Assembly (NCBI GenBank): GCA_028571685.1
Contig: CM053142.1
Coordinates: forward strand, 65,931,296 to 65,995,295
DNA: 64,000 bases
Origin: Heterohyrax brucei
Taxonomy: Eukaryota; Chordata; Mammalia; Hyracoidea; Procaviidae
Reading direction: 5' to 3'
The position numbers were made by a program, and so were the translations under genes. Of the stretch, positions 32,836 to 44,963 are shown in pieces. Within the stretch, counting starts at the first letter, position 1, and each line of letters starts with the position of its first letter. The notes beneath the pieces are model-generated. The model was not told the origin of the DNA. It saw only the letters and a program-made list of their open reading frames with translations, and made no database searches.

Positions 32836-33364
32836 TGTATCATGGATTGACTTGTGTCCCCTCAAAAATATATGTAGCCAGGTAGCTGGGTCGTGATTCC
32901 CAGTATTTCATGATTGTCTTCCATTTTGTGATTTTCCTATGCTGTATGTTAAAGGATTAAGGTGAGACTGTAAATTCCCTTATAAGATCACCTCCCTGCT
33001 CCACTGTAAAGGGAGTTTCCCTAGAGTGTGGCTTGCCCCACCCTTAATGCTTTCATTCTGCAAGAGGCAAAAGGAAAGGAAAGCAATTAGAGAATGGGAA
33101 TCTCACACCGTCAAGAAAGCAGCACCAGAAGGAGAGCACATCCTTCAGACCCGAGGTTCCTGTGCCAAGATGCTCTCTGGACGAAGACTGATACAATATC
33201 GAACTTTCCTCCAGAGCTAATGAGGGGGAAAGGCTTCCCCTGAAGCAGATATCCTGAATTTGGACTTTAATCCCACCACCAGACTGTGTAAGAATAAACT
33301 TTCCTTTGTTAAAGCCATTCACTCTGTGGTATTTCTGTTACAGCAGCACTAGCTTACCAAAACA
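32836..33364 (+). mobile_element. MaLR-type solo LTR, sense
   Basis: Begins TGTATCATGGATTGACTTGT and ends near TAGCTTACCAAAACA, with the polyadenylation region AAGAATAAACTTTCC and closing words CTGTGGTATTTCTGTTACAG. Flanking duplication is not clear. Same family as 18133-18606 in sense orientation. Confidence 0.82.
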
Positions 33365-33419
33365 GGTGATCTTCCAGGATCCATAGTACCAGGAGTAAAA
33401 TTATATTGTGTATTGGGAA

Positions 33420-33562
33420 AATCGGAACCCTGGTGGGCATAGTGGTTAAGTGCTACAGCTGCTAACCAAAAAGTTGGCAGTTCAAATCCATCAGGCACTC
33501 CTTGGAAACTCGGGTCACTGTAAATTGGAGTAGACTTGATTGCAGTGGGTTTGGTTTTGGTT
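33420..33562 (+). mobile_element. AfroSINE with small deletion
   Basis: Head intact; the segment between TTGGAAACTC and GGGTCACTG is deleted relative to the other copies. Confidence 0.88.
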
Positions 33563-34159
33563 TCTTCGGAAAATGACCCGCAAATTTCAGAGCACTTTTT
33601 CCATCCATTATTTATATACCCTTCCCAACAGCCCTGTTAGATTTGTGCTAGAGAATCTCAGCATAACTATGAAGTTCCTCAAGATCAACTCTAGGGTCCA
33701 TGAAAAAGAACTAAAATTAATCTTGCAGTACAGGTGCTTCTGCCTGCTAAGCCGGTCAGAGACCATGTGTTCCTAAATTAAGGCTGATTTTTTATTATGA
33801 TTAATTTACCAATCATGTTAGGGCATCATCAGAGTGAACAGGATATGTTAAGATGTGTGCCAGAACAACAGATACAAACTGAGACTAACCCAGGCAAACC
33901 AGCACTCACTACGACCCAACCTAAGGGAAGCAGAAGAATGTGTCAGTCTGAGTTCTCACAGGAACATCTCCCTAAGCTAAATCTAGTTTTGCTGTTAGAT
34001 ACAATTTCTTCTTCAGCAGTATCAAAACCTGTAGCTTTGTCACCAGATGCCAGGTTATGATCCAGCTCGGTCTTGGAGTCTGGGCAAGTGACCACTTGGC
34101 CGAGAATAGCATCAACAGAAGAAGGAAGAGAAATTGGTGCCATCTGAAAGCAGTGTTCT
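33563..34159. other. Unexplained non-repeat block with open frames on both strands
   Basis: Open for 87 codons on plus (33797-34060) and 92 on minus (33943-34221). The minus frame reads GQVVTCPDSKTELDHNLASG and similar complex, non-repetitive peptide. I do not recognise either. It could be an old processed pseudogene or chance; 33570-33650 has MIR-like words. Confidence 0.35.
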
Positions 34160-34880
34160 TTTGTTTGTTTTTTGAACATGTTTTTGGCTGCACAAGATTT
34201 TGTGTGGACACATGCTTTCACTTGAATATACCCTAGTTGTAGAATTTCTGAGTCATATGATAACTCTACACTTAATCTTCTAAGGAACTGCTAAATTGCT
34301 TTCCAAAGCAATTGTGTAATTTTACTTTCTCTCCCACGGTGTATGATGGTTCCCATAGCCCACACCATTCCCAGCGTTTGTTATTACCACTCTTTTATTA
34401 TAGCCAAACTGTGGGGTATCTTACTATGGTTTTATTTGCATTTCCTTGGTGGCTAATGTTGTTGAGCATCTTTTTCATTCATGTGCTATTTGGTCGTAAA
34501 TGTATAGGCGTATTTTTGAACTCTCAGTTCTATCCCACTGGTATGTATGCCTCTTCTGAGGCCACTAACACACTGTCTTGATTACTATAGTTTTGTAGCA
34601 AGTTTTGAATTCAAGAAGTGTGAATGCTCCAATTATTTTCTTATTTTTCAATGTTGTTTTAGCTATTCTGGAAACTTGAAATTCTATCTGAATTTGAGGA
34701 TTAGTTTGTTAATTTCTGCAAAGAAGTCAGCAGGTTTTTGACAGTGATTGCTTTCAATTCATAGATCAGTTTAGAGAGTGTTGCCATTTTAACAATATTA
34801 ATTAAGTCTTCCAGTGCATAAGTATAGAGAATGTTTCTATTTAAGTCTTCTTTATTTCTTTCTTTATTTGCCTGTGCTTT
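34160..34880 (-). mobile_element. Old L1 3' part, antisense
   Basis: Plus-strand words ACTGCTAAATTGCTTTCCAA, TATCTTACTATGGTTTTATT and CTTGATTACTATAGTTTTGT come from the L1 ORF2 C-terminus and 3' region read backwards. Highly diverged. Confidence 0.75.
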
Positions 34881-34978
34881 CACTTGTTGCCAGAAAAGCC
34901 AGTCTGACTCAAAAGCACAAATATACAAGGAAGACCAAATTCAGTTACACTTTAACAAGCTTCATTTTACCTTTATCT

Positions 34979-35412
34979 TTTTGCATCATATGCATACGAA
35001 AGTTGGATCATAAACAAGAAGACAGAAGAAGAATTGATGCCTTCAAATCGTGGTGTTGGAAAAGAATGTTGAACATACCATGGACTGCCAAAAGAACAGA
35101 CAGATTTATTCTGGAAGAAGTACAACCAGAGTGCTCCTTGGAAGCAAAGATGGCAAGACTGTGTCTTACATACCTTGGGCATGTTGTCAGGAAGGATTAG
35201 GCACTGGAGAAGGACATCATGCTTGGTAGACTGGAGGGTCAGAGAAAAAGGGGAAGACTCTCGATGAGATGGATTGATACAGTGGCTGCAACAATGGAAT
35301 TAAGCATAAAAACTACTGTGGACATGATGCAAGACTGGGCAGTGTTTTGTTCTGTAGTTCGTAGGGTCACTGTGAGTTGGAACCAACTTGATGGCACTTA
35401 ACAACAACAATG
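34979..35412 (+). mobile_element. RTE LINE 3' fragment
   Basis: Shortest of the three sense RTE ends. It encodes RIDAFKSWCWKRMLNIPWTAKRTDRF (35030-35105) and PECSLEAKMARLCLTYLGHVVRKD before a stop at 35198-35200, and ends GTAGGGTCACTGTGAGTTGG, then CACTTAACAACAACA. Confidence 0.9.
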
Positions 35413-35547
35413 TTTTACCTGTGACAAGTAAAAGGAGTCATCGGGGGTCTAAGAGTCCCCAAAGTCCAACTGAGTGCAGTTAGTGAGATCTGAACTATTT
35501 ATATGCTGTGCTAAGATACTTTATTCATGGTTTTCCTGAGAAACCAG

Positions 35548-35703
35548 ACCAAAACCAAACTGCGGGTTCTGACTCATAGAGACTTTATAGGACAAAGTAG
35601 AACTTGCTCTATATAGTTTCCAAGGAGAGCCTGGTGGATTTCAAGTGTTGACCTCTTGGTTAGCAGACATCGCACTTAACAGCTAGGTCTCCAGGGTTTC
35701 CTT
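35548..35703 (-). mobile_element. AfroSINE
   Basis: Antisense with a CTGCGGGTTCTGACTCATAG tail and a GTCTCCAGGGTTTCC head. Confidence 0.9.
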
Positions 35704-37008
35704 CTTGAGAAAAGGTAGAGTTTTCAGGGAATTGGTTGAGCTAGGGAAATAAAGTGCGCACGCAGGCAGGCTTCAAGACAGATCCTGTGGCAAACACTTC
35801 TGAGACTTGAAACAGGACTTTTCTTCTTCTTTTCTTATTATGATTGAATGAAAATGTACATTCCCACATAAATTTACATGCCCACCTATATGCAGCACCT
35901 ACTGCTCTCCCTGCCTGGTGACAGCACACTCTTTATCTCTGCTCCATGTATGTCTTATCCTGCAAACATTCTCCTCTCCCCTCCTCTTCACGCACTCCCC
36001 CACCTCCAGTTAGAGATCAGTAGGATGACATCCTATTGATGCATAGAACCATAAAGTGTACACATGATATGGTCACTCTGTGTCACCAAGTCCAATCCAG
36101 TCCTATCCAAAGAGTTGACTTCCTTTATGATTTATGGACAGGGGCAGCATCAGGGCCAGGGGCCATGCTCCCAGGTGAACCCCGAGGGCCTTGGACCATC
36201 AATTGTGGTCTTTTAGTGGAGATCTCAGGGTGTATCCCTTTTTATTCTTGAGTTGCCAGTGACACTCAACTTTGTGAGCTCCATCTTGGCTATTACTGGT
36301 GGTGGCCAGGCACCACCTGGTTCTGGTCACAAGTCAATGTAGTCACCTGCTCATTTGGGTCTCTCTGTCTTCTGGATTCTCTTTCGACCAAGTCATTTTG
36401 GTCCTTGGTGATCATCCTTTCCTACTGAATTGGGACCATCTACTGTACCCTCGGATGGCAGCTTGGCAGATTTTAAGACCCCAGACACCACTCACCAATG
36501 CCAGGTGCAGAAGGCTCTCTTAGCAAAATGCTGGTTGTGCCAGTTGACCTTGATTTCCCCTGAATGCATGGTCCCCAGATACTCTGTCCTTGCAATACTG
36601 GGTTAAGATGGAGTAATTAGGTTGCGTTGAAGTCTAGTTAATACTGATCTTGTTTCTAATGTATGCTGTCACAGATTTCACCCAACTGAATTTCTAAGAA
36701 CTATCTAATCCAAACCCTCACCCCCTCGCCCTCCCTCCTTCCCCACCCTTGCAGCCATCAGAGTCCTTTCTTCTATGCATGAGCCTGTTTTTACGTTCTT
36801 ATCGTAGGAGTCTCATACAACTTTTGTCCTTTTGTTGCTGACTACTTTCATTCAGCATAATATCCTCCAATTGAACCAGGTTATGAGATGTTTCCTAAAA
36901 ATCGTCATTGTTCTTTATCATTGCATAGTGTTCTATTGAGTATATATACCATAGTTTATCCATTCCTGTGTTGCTGGGCTTCTGGGTTCATTCCATCTTT
37001 TTGCTATT

Positions 37009-37172
37009 GTGGACTGTACTGCAATAAACATTCCTGTGCATGTATCAGTTAGAGTGAATGGCCTTGATTCTGTAGGATATATTCCAAGCAGTGGAATTAC
37101 TGGGTTAAATAGTATATCTAGGTCCAGCTTTTTAAGGAAGTGCCAGATTACTTTCCAAAGAGGTTGCACCAT
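37009..37172 (-). pseudogene. L1 ORF2 C-terminal remnant
   Basis: On the minus strand LDLDILFNPVIPLLGIYPTE is the well-known L1 ORF2 C-terminal peptide, here open for about 79 codons (37172-36933) before the 3' UTR. Confidence 0.8.
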
Positions 37173-38562
37173 TTTGCAATCCCACCAGCAGTGTAGGAAA
37201 GTTCCAATTTCTCCACAGCCTCTCCAGCATTTTTTTTTTTTTCATTTTTTGGATCATGGCCAACCTTTTTGGGGTAAGGTTGTAATTTTGATTCAAATTT
37301 ATTTGATAGCTAATGATCGTGAGCAATTCTGCATGTGTTTTTTGGCTGCCTGGATCACCTCTGTAGAGATGTGTCTGTCCATCTCCTTTGCCCATCACTT
37401 AACTGGATGATTTATCTTTTTCTTACTGGTATTTTGTAGTACTTTACCGATTATGGAGATCAGGCATCAGTCTGACATAGAGTTGCCAAATATTTTTCCC
37501 ATTCTGTAGGTGGCCTTTTAATTCTATTAATAAAGTCTTTGGATGAGCAAAAGTGTTTGATTCTTAGTTGTTCCATTTATCAATTTTCTCTTTTGTTGTT
37601 TGTGGTTTGTTTGACAGATTTTGAAGTCTGTCTATGCTGTGCATTAAAACTTCCATTGTTGTTCCTACTTTTTCTTGGATGAGCTTTATCATTTTTGATT
37701 TGATATTTAGGTCTTTTATCCAGTTGGAGTTGGTTTTTGTATAAGGTGTGAGATATGAGTCTGGTTTTAATTGAGCACAGATGGATATCCAATTTTGCCA
37801 GCACTATTTGTTGAAGAGATTGTTTTTACCTCAGTTTAATGTCTTAGGGCCTTTGTCAAATATCAGCTGTTCATAGGCAGATGGTGTCATCTCTGGGGTC
37901 TCAGATCTGTTCCATTAATCTATGTGTCTGTTTTTGTACCAGTACCAGACTGTTTTGCCTACTGTGGCAGTGTAATAGGTTCTCAAGTTGGGTAGTGAGA
38001 AGCCTCCCAGTGTGTTCTTCTTCAGTAGTGCTTTACTTATCCAGGGCTTCTTCCCTTTCCAAACAAAGTTGGTGATTTGTTTCTCCCTCTCATTAAAAAG
38101 TATCACTGGAATTTGTATTGGGATTGCATTACATAAGCAGATTGCTTTGGGTAAAATAGACATTTTCACAATGTTAATTCTTCCTGTCCATGAACAGGGT
38201 AGGTTTCTCCATTTGTGTAAGTCTCTATTAGTTTCTTGTAGTAAAGACTTGTAGTTCTTTTTCTAAGGGCCTGTTATTTCTCTGGTTAAATTTGTTCCTA
38301 GGTACTTTATCTTCTTAGGGGCTATAGTAAATGGTATTGATTTGATGATTTCTTCATTGATATTCTCATTGGTATAAAGGAGTCCTACTGATTTACTTAT
38401 GTTTATCTTGTATCCTGAGACTTTGCTGAACTCTTCTATCAGTTTGAGTAGTTAACTTATGGATTCTTTAAGATTCTCTGAGTATACAATCATATCATCT
38501 GCAAATAGGGAGATTTTTACTTCTCCTTTGCTGATACAGATGCAACTATCTCTTGGTCTTGT

Positions 38563-39530
38563 CTATTTGCTCTGGCTAGAAGTTAGTCCTAGTGCAATGT
38601 TGAATAGGAGAGGTGAGAGTGGGCATCCTTGTCCAATTTCCATTCTCAAGGGAAATTGTTCCAGTCTCCCTCCATTCAGGATGATGTAGGCCGTTGGCTT
38701 TGTATAAATGGCCCTTATTGCTTTGAGGAATTGGCTGTCTATTCCTATTTCACTGAGAGTTTGTAGCATGAATGGGTGTTGGACTTGATCAAATGCCTTT
38801 TCTGCATCAATAGACAAAATCAGGAGATTCTTGTCTTCTGTGTTATTTATGTGATTGATGACATTAATTGTTTTTCTGATGTTGAACCAGCTTGCATCCC
38901 TGGTATGAATCCAACTTGGTCATGATGGATTATTTTTTGGATATGTTGTTGTATTCTGTTGGCAAGAATTTTGTTGAAGATTTTTGCATGTAGACTCACG
39001 AGTGATATTGGTCTGTATTTCTTCTTTTTTGTTGGATCGTTCCTTGGCTTTGGTATTACAGTTATGCAGGCTTCATAGAATGAATTTGAGAGTATTCCAT
39101 CCCTTTCTATATTGTGAAATAGTCTCAGTAGTATTGGAGATAACTCTTCTCTAAAAGCTTGGCGGAGTTCTGCGGTGAAGCCATCTGGGCCTGGACTTTT
39201 TTTGGTTGGTAGTTTTAGGATGACTTTTTCAATTTCTTCCTTTGTGATGGGTTTATCAAGCTGTTCTGCTTCACCTTGTGATAATTTCAGTAGGTGATTT
39301 GAACCAAGGAATTTGTCCATTTCCTCTAGGTTTTCAAATTTGTTAGAGTACAGTCTTTCATAGTATTCTGTTGTGATAGTTTTGATTTCTGTTGGATCTG
39401 TTATAACAACTCTTTTCTCATTTCTTACTTGGATTATTTGTTTCCTTTCCTGTTTTTCTTTAGTAAATTTAGCCAACGGTTTGTCAATTTTGTTGATCTT
39501 TTCAAAAAACCAGCTTTTGTTCTTTTGCAT
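38563..39530 (-). pseudogene. L1 ORF2 reverse-transcriptase region, broken
   Basis: From 39530 down to 38847 the minus strand is open for 227 codons: the fingers/palm entry with [16 protein letters not shown], the conserved [19 protein letters not shown] and [33 protein letters not shown] segment. A stop at 38844 separates it from the next block (38817-38563), with [14 protein letters not shown] and [13 protein letters not shown]. The catalytic FADD block further left is not open. Premature stops indicate loss of activity. Confidence 0.88.
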
Positions 39531-39782
39531 TTTTTCAACTGTTCTTCTGTTCTCTAATTCGTTTAGTTCTGCTCTAATCTTTGTGTTCTGTTTTCTTCTG
39601 GTGCCTGAGGGGTTCCTCTGTTGTTCTCTCTCTACTTGTTCAAGTTGTAGGGTTAGTTCTTTGGTTCAGTTTTGTTTCTTCCTTCCAGATGTGTGCAGAA
39701 ATGGAGATAGCCCAGCTTCTGAGCACTGTTTTGGCTGTATCCCATAGGTTCTGGTAGGAAGTGTTTTCATTATCACTGGAAT

Positions 39783-40184
39783 CAAAAAGGATTTATTATG
39801 GATTGTGCAGCTGTGCTGTTTCTTGTTGCCCTGGTAGGTTCCCCAACGAGATCATGGCTCTCTATTGTCTCTGATGGAAGGTCATATAGTGGTCAGGTCT
39901 GTTCCCTCTAAGCATGTTCCTAAACCAGTTTTATCTGACTCTCTGAAAGACCACTTTAAGGAAGTTTAAGTAAGTATTTTGGGAAGCTTATCTTAAAGTT
40001 CTAGGACGTGGTGTCCAAAGGGTAAAGTTGTTTGTTTCAGATAATTGTCTTTCACAGATAATTGACCCAGTGTCTAGTCCTAGCTTCAATTCCCTGCCTC
40101 ACAATGTTTTGAGCTGTCTGAGAACAGGTTTTGCGCTTCTTTTGTTGATTTATTCCTAAGTACTTTTTTTTTTACTTCAGTGCT
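39783..40184. other. Intronic sequence right of the L1
   Basis: Looks partly like old L1 (TTTTGTTGATTTATTCCTAAG at about 40140), i.e. the pre-existing target, with SINE sequence following. Not resolved further. Confidence 0.4.
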
Positions 40185-40345
40185 ATAGCCTTTGTTGTAT
40201 CATGGTTAAGTGCCACAGCTGCTAACCAATAGGATGGAAGTTCAAATCCACTAAGCATTCCCTGGAAATTCTATGGGGTGGTTCTACTCTGTGCTATAGT
40301 GTTGCTATGAGTCAGAATCAACCCGGTAGTGACAGTTTCTTTCTT
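40185..40345 (+). mobile_element. AfroSINE
   Basis: Diverged head (TTGTTGTATCATGGTTAAGT), normal body, tail GAGTCAGAATCAACCCGGTA. Confidence 0.87.
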
Positions 40346-40420
40346 TCTTTGAAATCACAAATATAATTGTTTTGTATTTAAATTGTTTTCTTAATTTTAT
40401 TTTCAAACTGTTTATTGAAA

Positions 40421-41032
40421 GTTGCCATCTGAGGGTACAGCAGATGGTCCCAACTCAGCAAGAGTGGATGATCACTGAGGTCCATAATGACATGGGGGAA
40501 AGAGAACCCAGAAGACAGAGAGACCCACTTGAGTGGGTGTCTACTTTGACTTGTAACTGGAAGAACCTGATGGTGCCCGGCCACCACCAGTGATAGCCAT
40601 GATGGAGCTCACAAAGTTGAGTCTCACTGGCAACACAAGAATAAATAGGGGTGCACCCTGAGATGTCCACTAAAAGACCACTAAAAGTTCCGCTGGAAGC
40701 ATGGCCCCTGGCTCTGATGTTGCCCCTGTCCATAAATCGTAAGGGACAGCAATGGATTGGACTTGGCAATGCAGAGTGACCATATCTCGTGGACACTTTA
40801 TGGTTCTAATGCATCTATAGGATGTCATCCTGCTGACCTCTTGCTGGAGAAAGGGGAGTCGGTGGAGAGGAGACGATAGGAGATTGTTGGGAGAATAGGG
40901 CATGTGTGGAGCAGAGCGGAAGAGTGTGCTGTCACGGTGCAGGGAGAGCAGTGGAAGCTGCATATAGGTGAGTATGCAAATTTATATGGGAATGTACATT
41001 TTCATTCAACCATAATAAAAAAAAAACACAAG
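40421..41032 (+). mobile_element. L1 3' UTR, sense, strongly truncated
   Basis: About 610 bases: AGTTGCCATCTGAGGGTACA through CATTTTCATTCAACCATAATAAAAAAAAAA. Only the 3' UTR and poly(A) were inserted. Nearly collinear with 9130-9753. Confidence 0.9.
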
Positions 41033-41039
41033 CCATCTC

Positions 41040-41158
41040 AAAAAAAGAAAGTCTGTAGAAACAGAATTAATTTTTGTATATCGATCTCATATCCTGTGAC
41101 CTAAGTTTATTAATTATTAGTTCTAATGGTTTTTTAGTAGATTTTAAAGGATTTTATA
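41040..41158 (-). mobile_element. Old L1 scrap, antisense
   Basis: ATATCGATCTCATATCCTGT and AGTTCTAATGGTTTTTTAGT are L1 ORF2 words read backwards. Confidence 0.5.
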
Positions 41159-41160
41159 TA

Positions 41161-43062
41161 AAGGTGTTCCCTGACTTACAATGGATGGGGTTCTGCTCTG
41201 AGTCTCATTATATTAACTTTTATTATCAGTTTCATTATCACTGTTATCACTGCCTTTTGTTATCAGTGTCTTCATGTATCTGACTGTTTTGCCTTTGGGG
41301 GTTGGAAACATTACATGTAAACTTACAAGTATACATTAATACATACATATGTAAAAGATATAGAAATCATGAAAATTTACTCTGATAACAAAGAAGAGCT
41401 CGAATAACTTCACTGGTGAAAAGTTCTGGATCATCTAGATTGTCCCAGGGAGTGACACTTCTAGTCAGATAATTAATTAGTAGTGTCTCTATGGTCCTTT
41501 TCTCTTTTTCTTCCTATGTTTCATGGTAACATCTCACTGCTTCCCTAATCTACCAGCAATTTTAGGAAACCGACTGGCATTTGGGTCTACGTTTTCAAGC
41601 AACTGGAGCCTCTGGTTTAGTTGAGGAAAAAACTTCAGCTAATTCTTTCATTGTAAACTTTTCAACAACTTCTTGCCTTCCTCATGATTTCTTTCTGCTT
41701 CAGCTTTTCTTTCCTCATCAAAATCCGTTAAGTCCTGATCTGTCAATTCTCCTTCTTTGTGATCTATGAGCTATTCCACGTGGGCACTATAAGGTTCTAT
41801 ATTCAGCAATCTTACCATATGGATGATTTTTCCACTCATCTCTTCCATTATATTATCCTGATCAAATACTTGGGACATGTTCATGTAACTCAGCAATTTT
41901 CTCCTTCTCTCGTACTTCAATTTCCCTTTAACTTCCTCCCAGGGAGACGCAGTGTTCCAGATATGCTGAAGAATATTGTAATTCTTCCAGAAATAATATT
42001 ACTATATCTTCCATCAGTTGCTGCTATTGCCTGAGGAAATGTAGTCTGTAGTGTAGGTAGTATGCCTTGAAGGTGATGATTGTACCTAGATCCTTATATA
42101 TGCTGAATCACAGCTGTTATGTTGGGAGATAGGTCCATCACTTTCACTTCTTGATTGAAATCATTTGTGTGAAGATGTGCTGGAGGCATTACCAAGTGGC
42201 AGAAGAAAGTTCTTTTCAAGATTTCTACTGCTGGGATGAAACAATTTAAAAACTAGTCTTCAAATAACACAATCTGCATCCAGGCCTTGGAGTTACTCCT
42301 ATAGTAGACCAGCAGCTTATTTTTTGTCAGTAGTTTTGAATGCTCAGGGATTTTCAGCACTGTAAAAGAAAAAAGTTATTAATTTAAATCCAGTAGTGTT
42401 TTCTCCAAGCAGCAGCATAATTCTACCTTTAAATGTGTTGAAACCAGGCATTGACTTTGCCTCTTTGTATAGGTCCACTCTGGCTTCCTTTTCCCAAACA
42501 AGCCTGTTTTGTCCACAGTGAAAATCTGCCCTTGTGAATTTTCTTCATCTTGTATTACCTTGTTTGGCTCATCCTTGAATTTTTTGTCAGCTTGAACTTT
42601 GACTCTTCATGTTTCTCTCAGGTAGTCACAGGTTATGTAAGCAAAATCTGGGTTGGAGGCAACAAAATCAGCACTTGCTGGGTTTAAAGTACTTGCAGTA
42701 GACGCCTTGCTGTTCCTTCCAGTTTCTAAAAAGGCTACACGCTTTCATTTGAATCCTCAGTAAACTCACAGGACTCCTCTTCTGAATTTGGCTTCTATCC
42801 AGGTTATCAACAGCTTTTCCATCTCCTGAATCAGTCTTTGCCTCTTGGTTAAAATTGCTGATTTTATGCCAGTATTTCCTTTAGCTACCTCCACAGTCTT
42901 ATCCTTAATGATTGTCAAAATGGTCAGATGAGACAGTTATTCATGTGCTGTTCCACTGACTTTCCATTATGATTGGCCTTAATAATCTTTATCTTTATAT
43001 TCATGTCTACAGCCTTCCTTGTCTCCTTTATTGGATTAGAACTTCCAATGGCATGACTTTTC
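41161..43062 (-). mobile_element. Tigger/pogo-type DNA transposon, right end lost
   Basis: Tc1/mariner-superfamily element with its transposase on the minus strand. The left end AGGTGTTCCCTGACTTACAA resembles a Tigger-type terminal repeat (TTCCCTGACTTACA). The matching right repeat is absent: at 43063 the sequence runs into an A-tract and the 3' end of an antisense L1, which probably cut it off. Confidence 0.75.
41600..43060 (-). pseudogene. Tigger transposase relic (pogo family)
   Basis: Minus-strand pieces in order: an N-terminal HTH-like block (43055-42930) reading KKRKSHAIGSSNPIKETRKAV then IIKANHNGKSVEQ; a central DDE entry around 42520-42440, VDKTGLFGKRKPEWTYTK, where the first catalytic Asp is kept; KNKLLVYYRSNSKAWMQ (about 42330-42270), the A-E-N-P-x-A-L-type block; then LSPNITAVIQ and TFKAYYLHYRLHFLRQ (about 42125-42020), the late DDE region. 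Each lies in a different frame with stops between. Such domesticable transposases act in the nucleus by cut and paste; this copy is dead. Confidence 0.78.
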
Positions 43063-43565
43063 CTTTTTTCTAAAAAAAAAAAAAAAAAATTATTGTGCTT
43101 TAAGTAAAAGTTTACAATTCAAAGCAATTTGCCATATAAAATCCCAAACACACACTGCTATGCAACTCTAACTGCTCCCCACCACCCTGTGACAGCACAC
43201 TCCTCCCTTCTGTTCTCTATATGTCATATCCTCTTAACAATTCTTGTCGCCTCTTCTCCACCCTCTCCACTCTCCTCTAGTAAGAAGCCAGTAGGATGAC
43301 ATCTTATAGATGCATAGAACCATAAAGTACACACATTATATGGTCACTGTGTGTCGCCTAGTCCAATCTATTCCTGCCTGAGGAGTTGACCTCAGTAATG
43401 ATTTAAGGACAGGGGCAGCATCAGGTCTAGGGGCCATGCTCCCAGGGGAACCCTGAGGCCTTCATACCATCAGTTGTGGTCTTTAGGTGGAGTTCTCAGG
43501 GTGCACCCCTTTTTAGTCTCATGTTGCCACTGAGACTAAACATTGTCAGCCCCATCACAGCTGTT
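43063..43565 (-). mobile_element. L1 3' UTR with poly(A), antisense
   Basis: Begins with an A run (43072-43089), then AAAAGTTTACAATTCAAAGC, CCCTGTGACAGCACACTCCT and CTATGCAACTCTAACTGC. It ends without entering ORF2 and is followed by ORF1-side L1 sequence. Confidence 0.85.
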
Positions 43566-44860
43566 GATGTGAAGGATTTTTAATTTCCTTTGTGGTTGCC
43601 TTGATATTTACCCCTAATGTTCTATGTTTAAACCAGTCTTTAATTTCTTTGTATTACCTTGACTTCTCCTTCTGAAAGCTCTATGAATACATTAATTTGT
43701 CCCTCTTTTGGTATAATGTTGTCCTCATTGACTTACTGAGATCTCTGTTTCCCTGTTTTTGGTGTTTTAGCTTTGAATTATTTTTATGGATTCCCTATCC
43801 ATGTTCATATCTGGATTCTGTCCTGCATTGTATACTTGAGTATATACCTGGTGTTATTGATTTTATAGCTGAAGAACTTCCTTCAGTGTTTCTTGTAATT
43901 TTGATTTAGTTTCTGCAAATTCTCTAAACTTCTGTTTATCTTGGAATGTCCTAGTTTTGCCGTCATATTTAAGAGACAGTTTTGCATGATATGTAATTCT
44001 TGGTTGGCCGTTTTCTGCTTGAGCCAAATGCCGTTTCATTCCATTGCCTTCTTGCCAGCATGGTTTCCACTGAGTAATCTGAGCTCAATCTTAAAGACTC
44101 TCCTTCATATGTTATTTTTTGTTTAAACCTAACTGTCTTTAAAGGAATCTTCTTATCTTTAGTTCTCGTAAGTTTGAGTATAATATCTTGGTGTCTTTCT
44201 TTTGAGATTTACCTTGTGTGGAGTTTGATAAGCTTCTAGGATAGATATTGTCTTATCTTTCATGATATCAGGGAAGTAGTCTGTTAACCTATCTTCAACA
44301 ATTCTCTCTATAGTTTCTGTTATCCCCTCTGTTGTGGTATTCCAGTCACTGATAAATAATTCCTCTTGATAGAGTATTACATAACTCTTAGTGATTCTTC
44401 ATTTTTAAAAAAATTCTTTTATCTGATTTTTCTTCAAATATTCTGATATCAGTTGCTTTATCTTCAGTCTTACCAATTCTATATTCCGTTGCCTCAGTCC
44501 TGCTCTTCTGACTTTCTATTGAGTTGTCTAATTGTGTAATTTTATTGTTACTCTGCTGAATTTCAGATTATTGTTGCTCAAGTGTTTCTTGCAGCCTGCT
44601 TAAGTTTTAATATGCCCTGCTGCACTTTGCCTGATCTTTTTCCTGAGGTTTTGAAGAGCTGTAAATGTTGCTTTTTTGTATTCGACCTCAGATAATTGTA
44701 AGAAGTCTTGCTCATCTGGAAAACTTTTTAATTCTTTGCTTTGTAGTTTTCTGAAGCCTTAGTCATTTGCTTCTTTAAATGATTAGAGATTTATTGTTTT
44801 CTCAGAGCCACCAGAAAGTTGTTGCAATTTATTTGTTTGGTTATTATAATTTACACACAC
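43566..44860 (-). mobile_element. L1 ORF1/5' side, antisense
   Basis: TTCTTGGTTGGCCGTTTTCT, GTTTGAGTATAATATCTTGG and TGTCTTTCTTTTGAGATTTA match the ORF1 part of the L1 at 61.8-62.1 kb, in the same orientation. ORF2 is absent between this and the adjacent 3' UTR, so it is an internal deletion or two separate insertions. Right portion (44400-44800) is diverged ORF1/5' sequence. Confidence 0.7.
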
Positions 44861-44963
44861 ATACACATGTACAGATATACATTTAGGTTTTGGGTGTCCA
44901 CATATTCTGGTTGTTTGACCTAGATTGATTACTGCAGCCTTAAAAATTCCATTGACTTCTTAC

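Larger units (their letters stand above)
35825..39782 (-). mobile_element. L1, 5' truncated, antisense (about 4 kb)
   Basis: Minus-strand L1 with the full family 3' UTR (35825 to about 36900; plus strand starts ATTATGATTGAATGAAAATG) and most of the ORF2 reverse-transcriptase and C-terminal regions. It stops at about 39782, inside the segment between endonuclease and reverse transcriptase, where it leaves the sequence shared with the L1 at about 60490. Copies at 7722 and 40421 share its 3' UTR, so all belong to one lineage. No clear target-site duplication. Confidence 0.92.

Noticed and set aside
37009..37410. 133-codon plus-strand frame
   Set aside because: Antisense of L1 ORF2 and not an independent gene.
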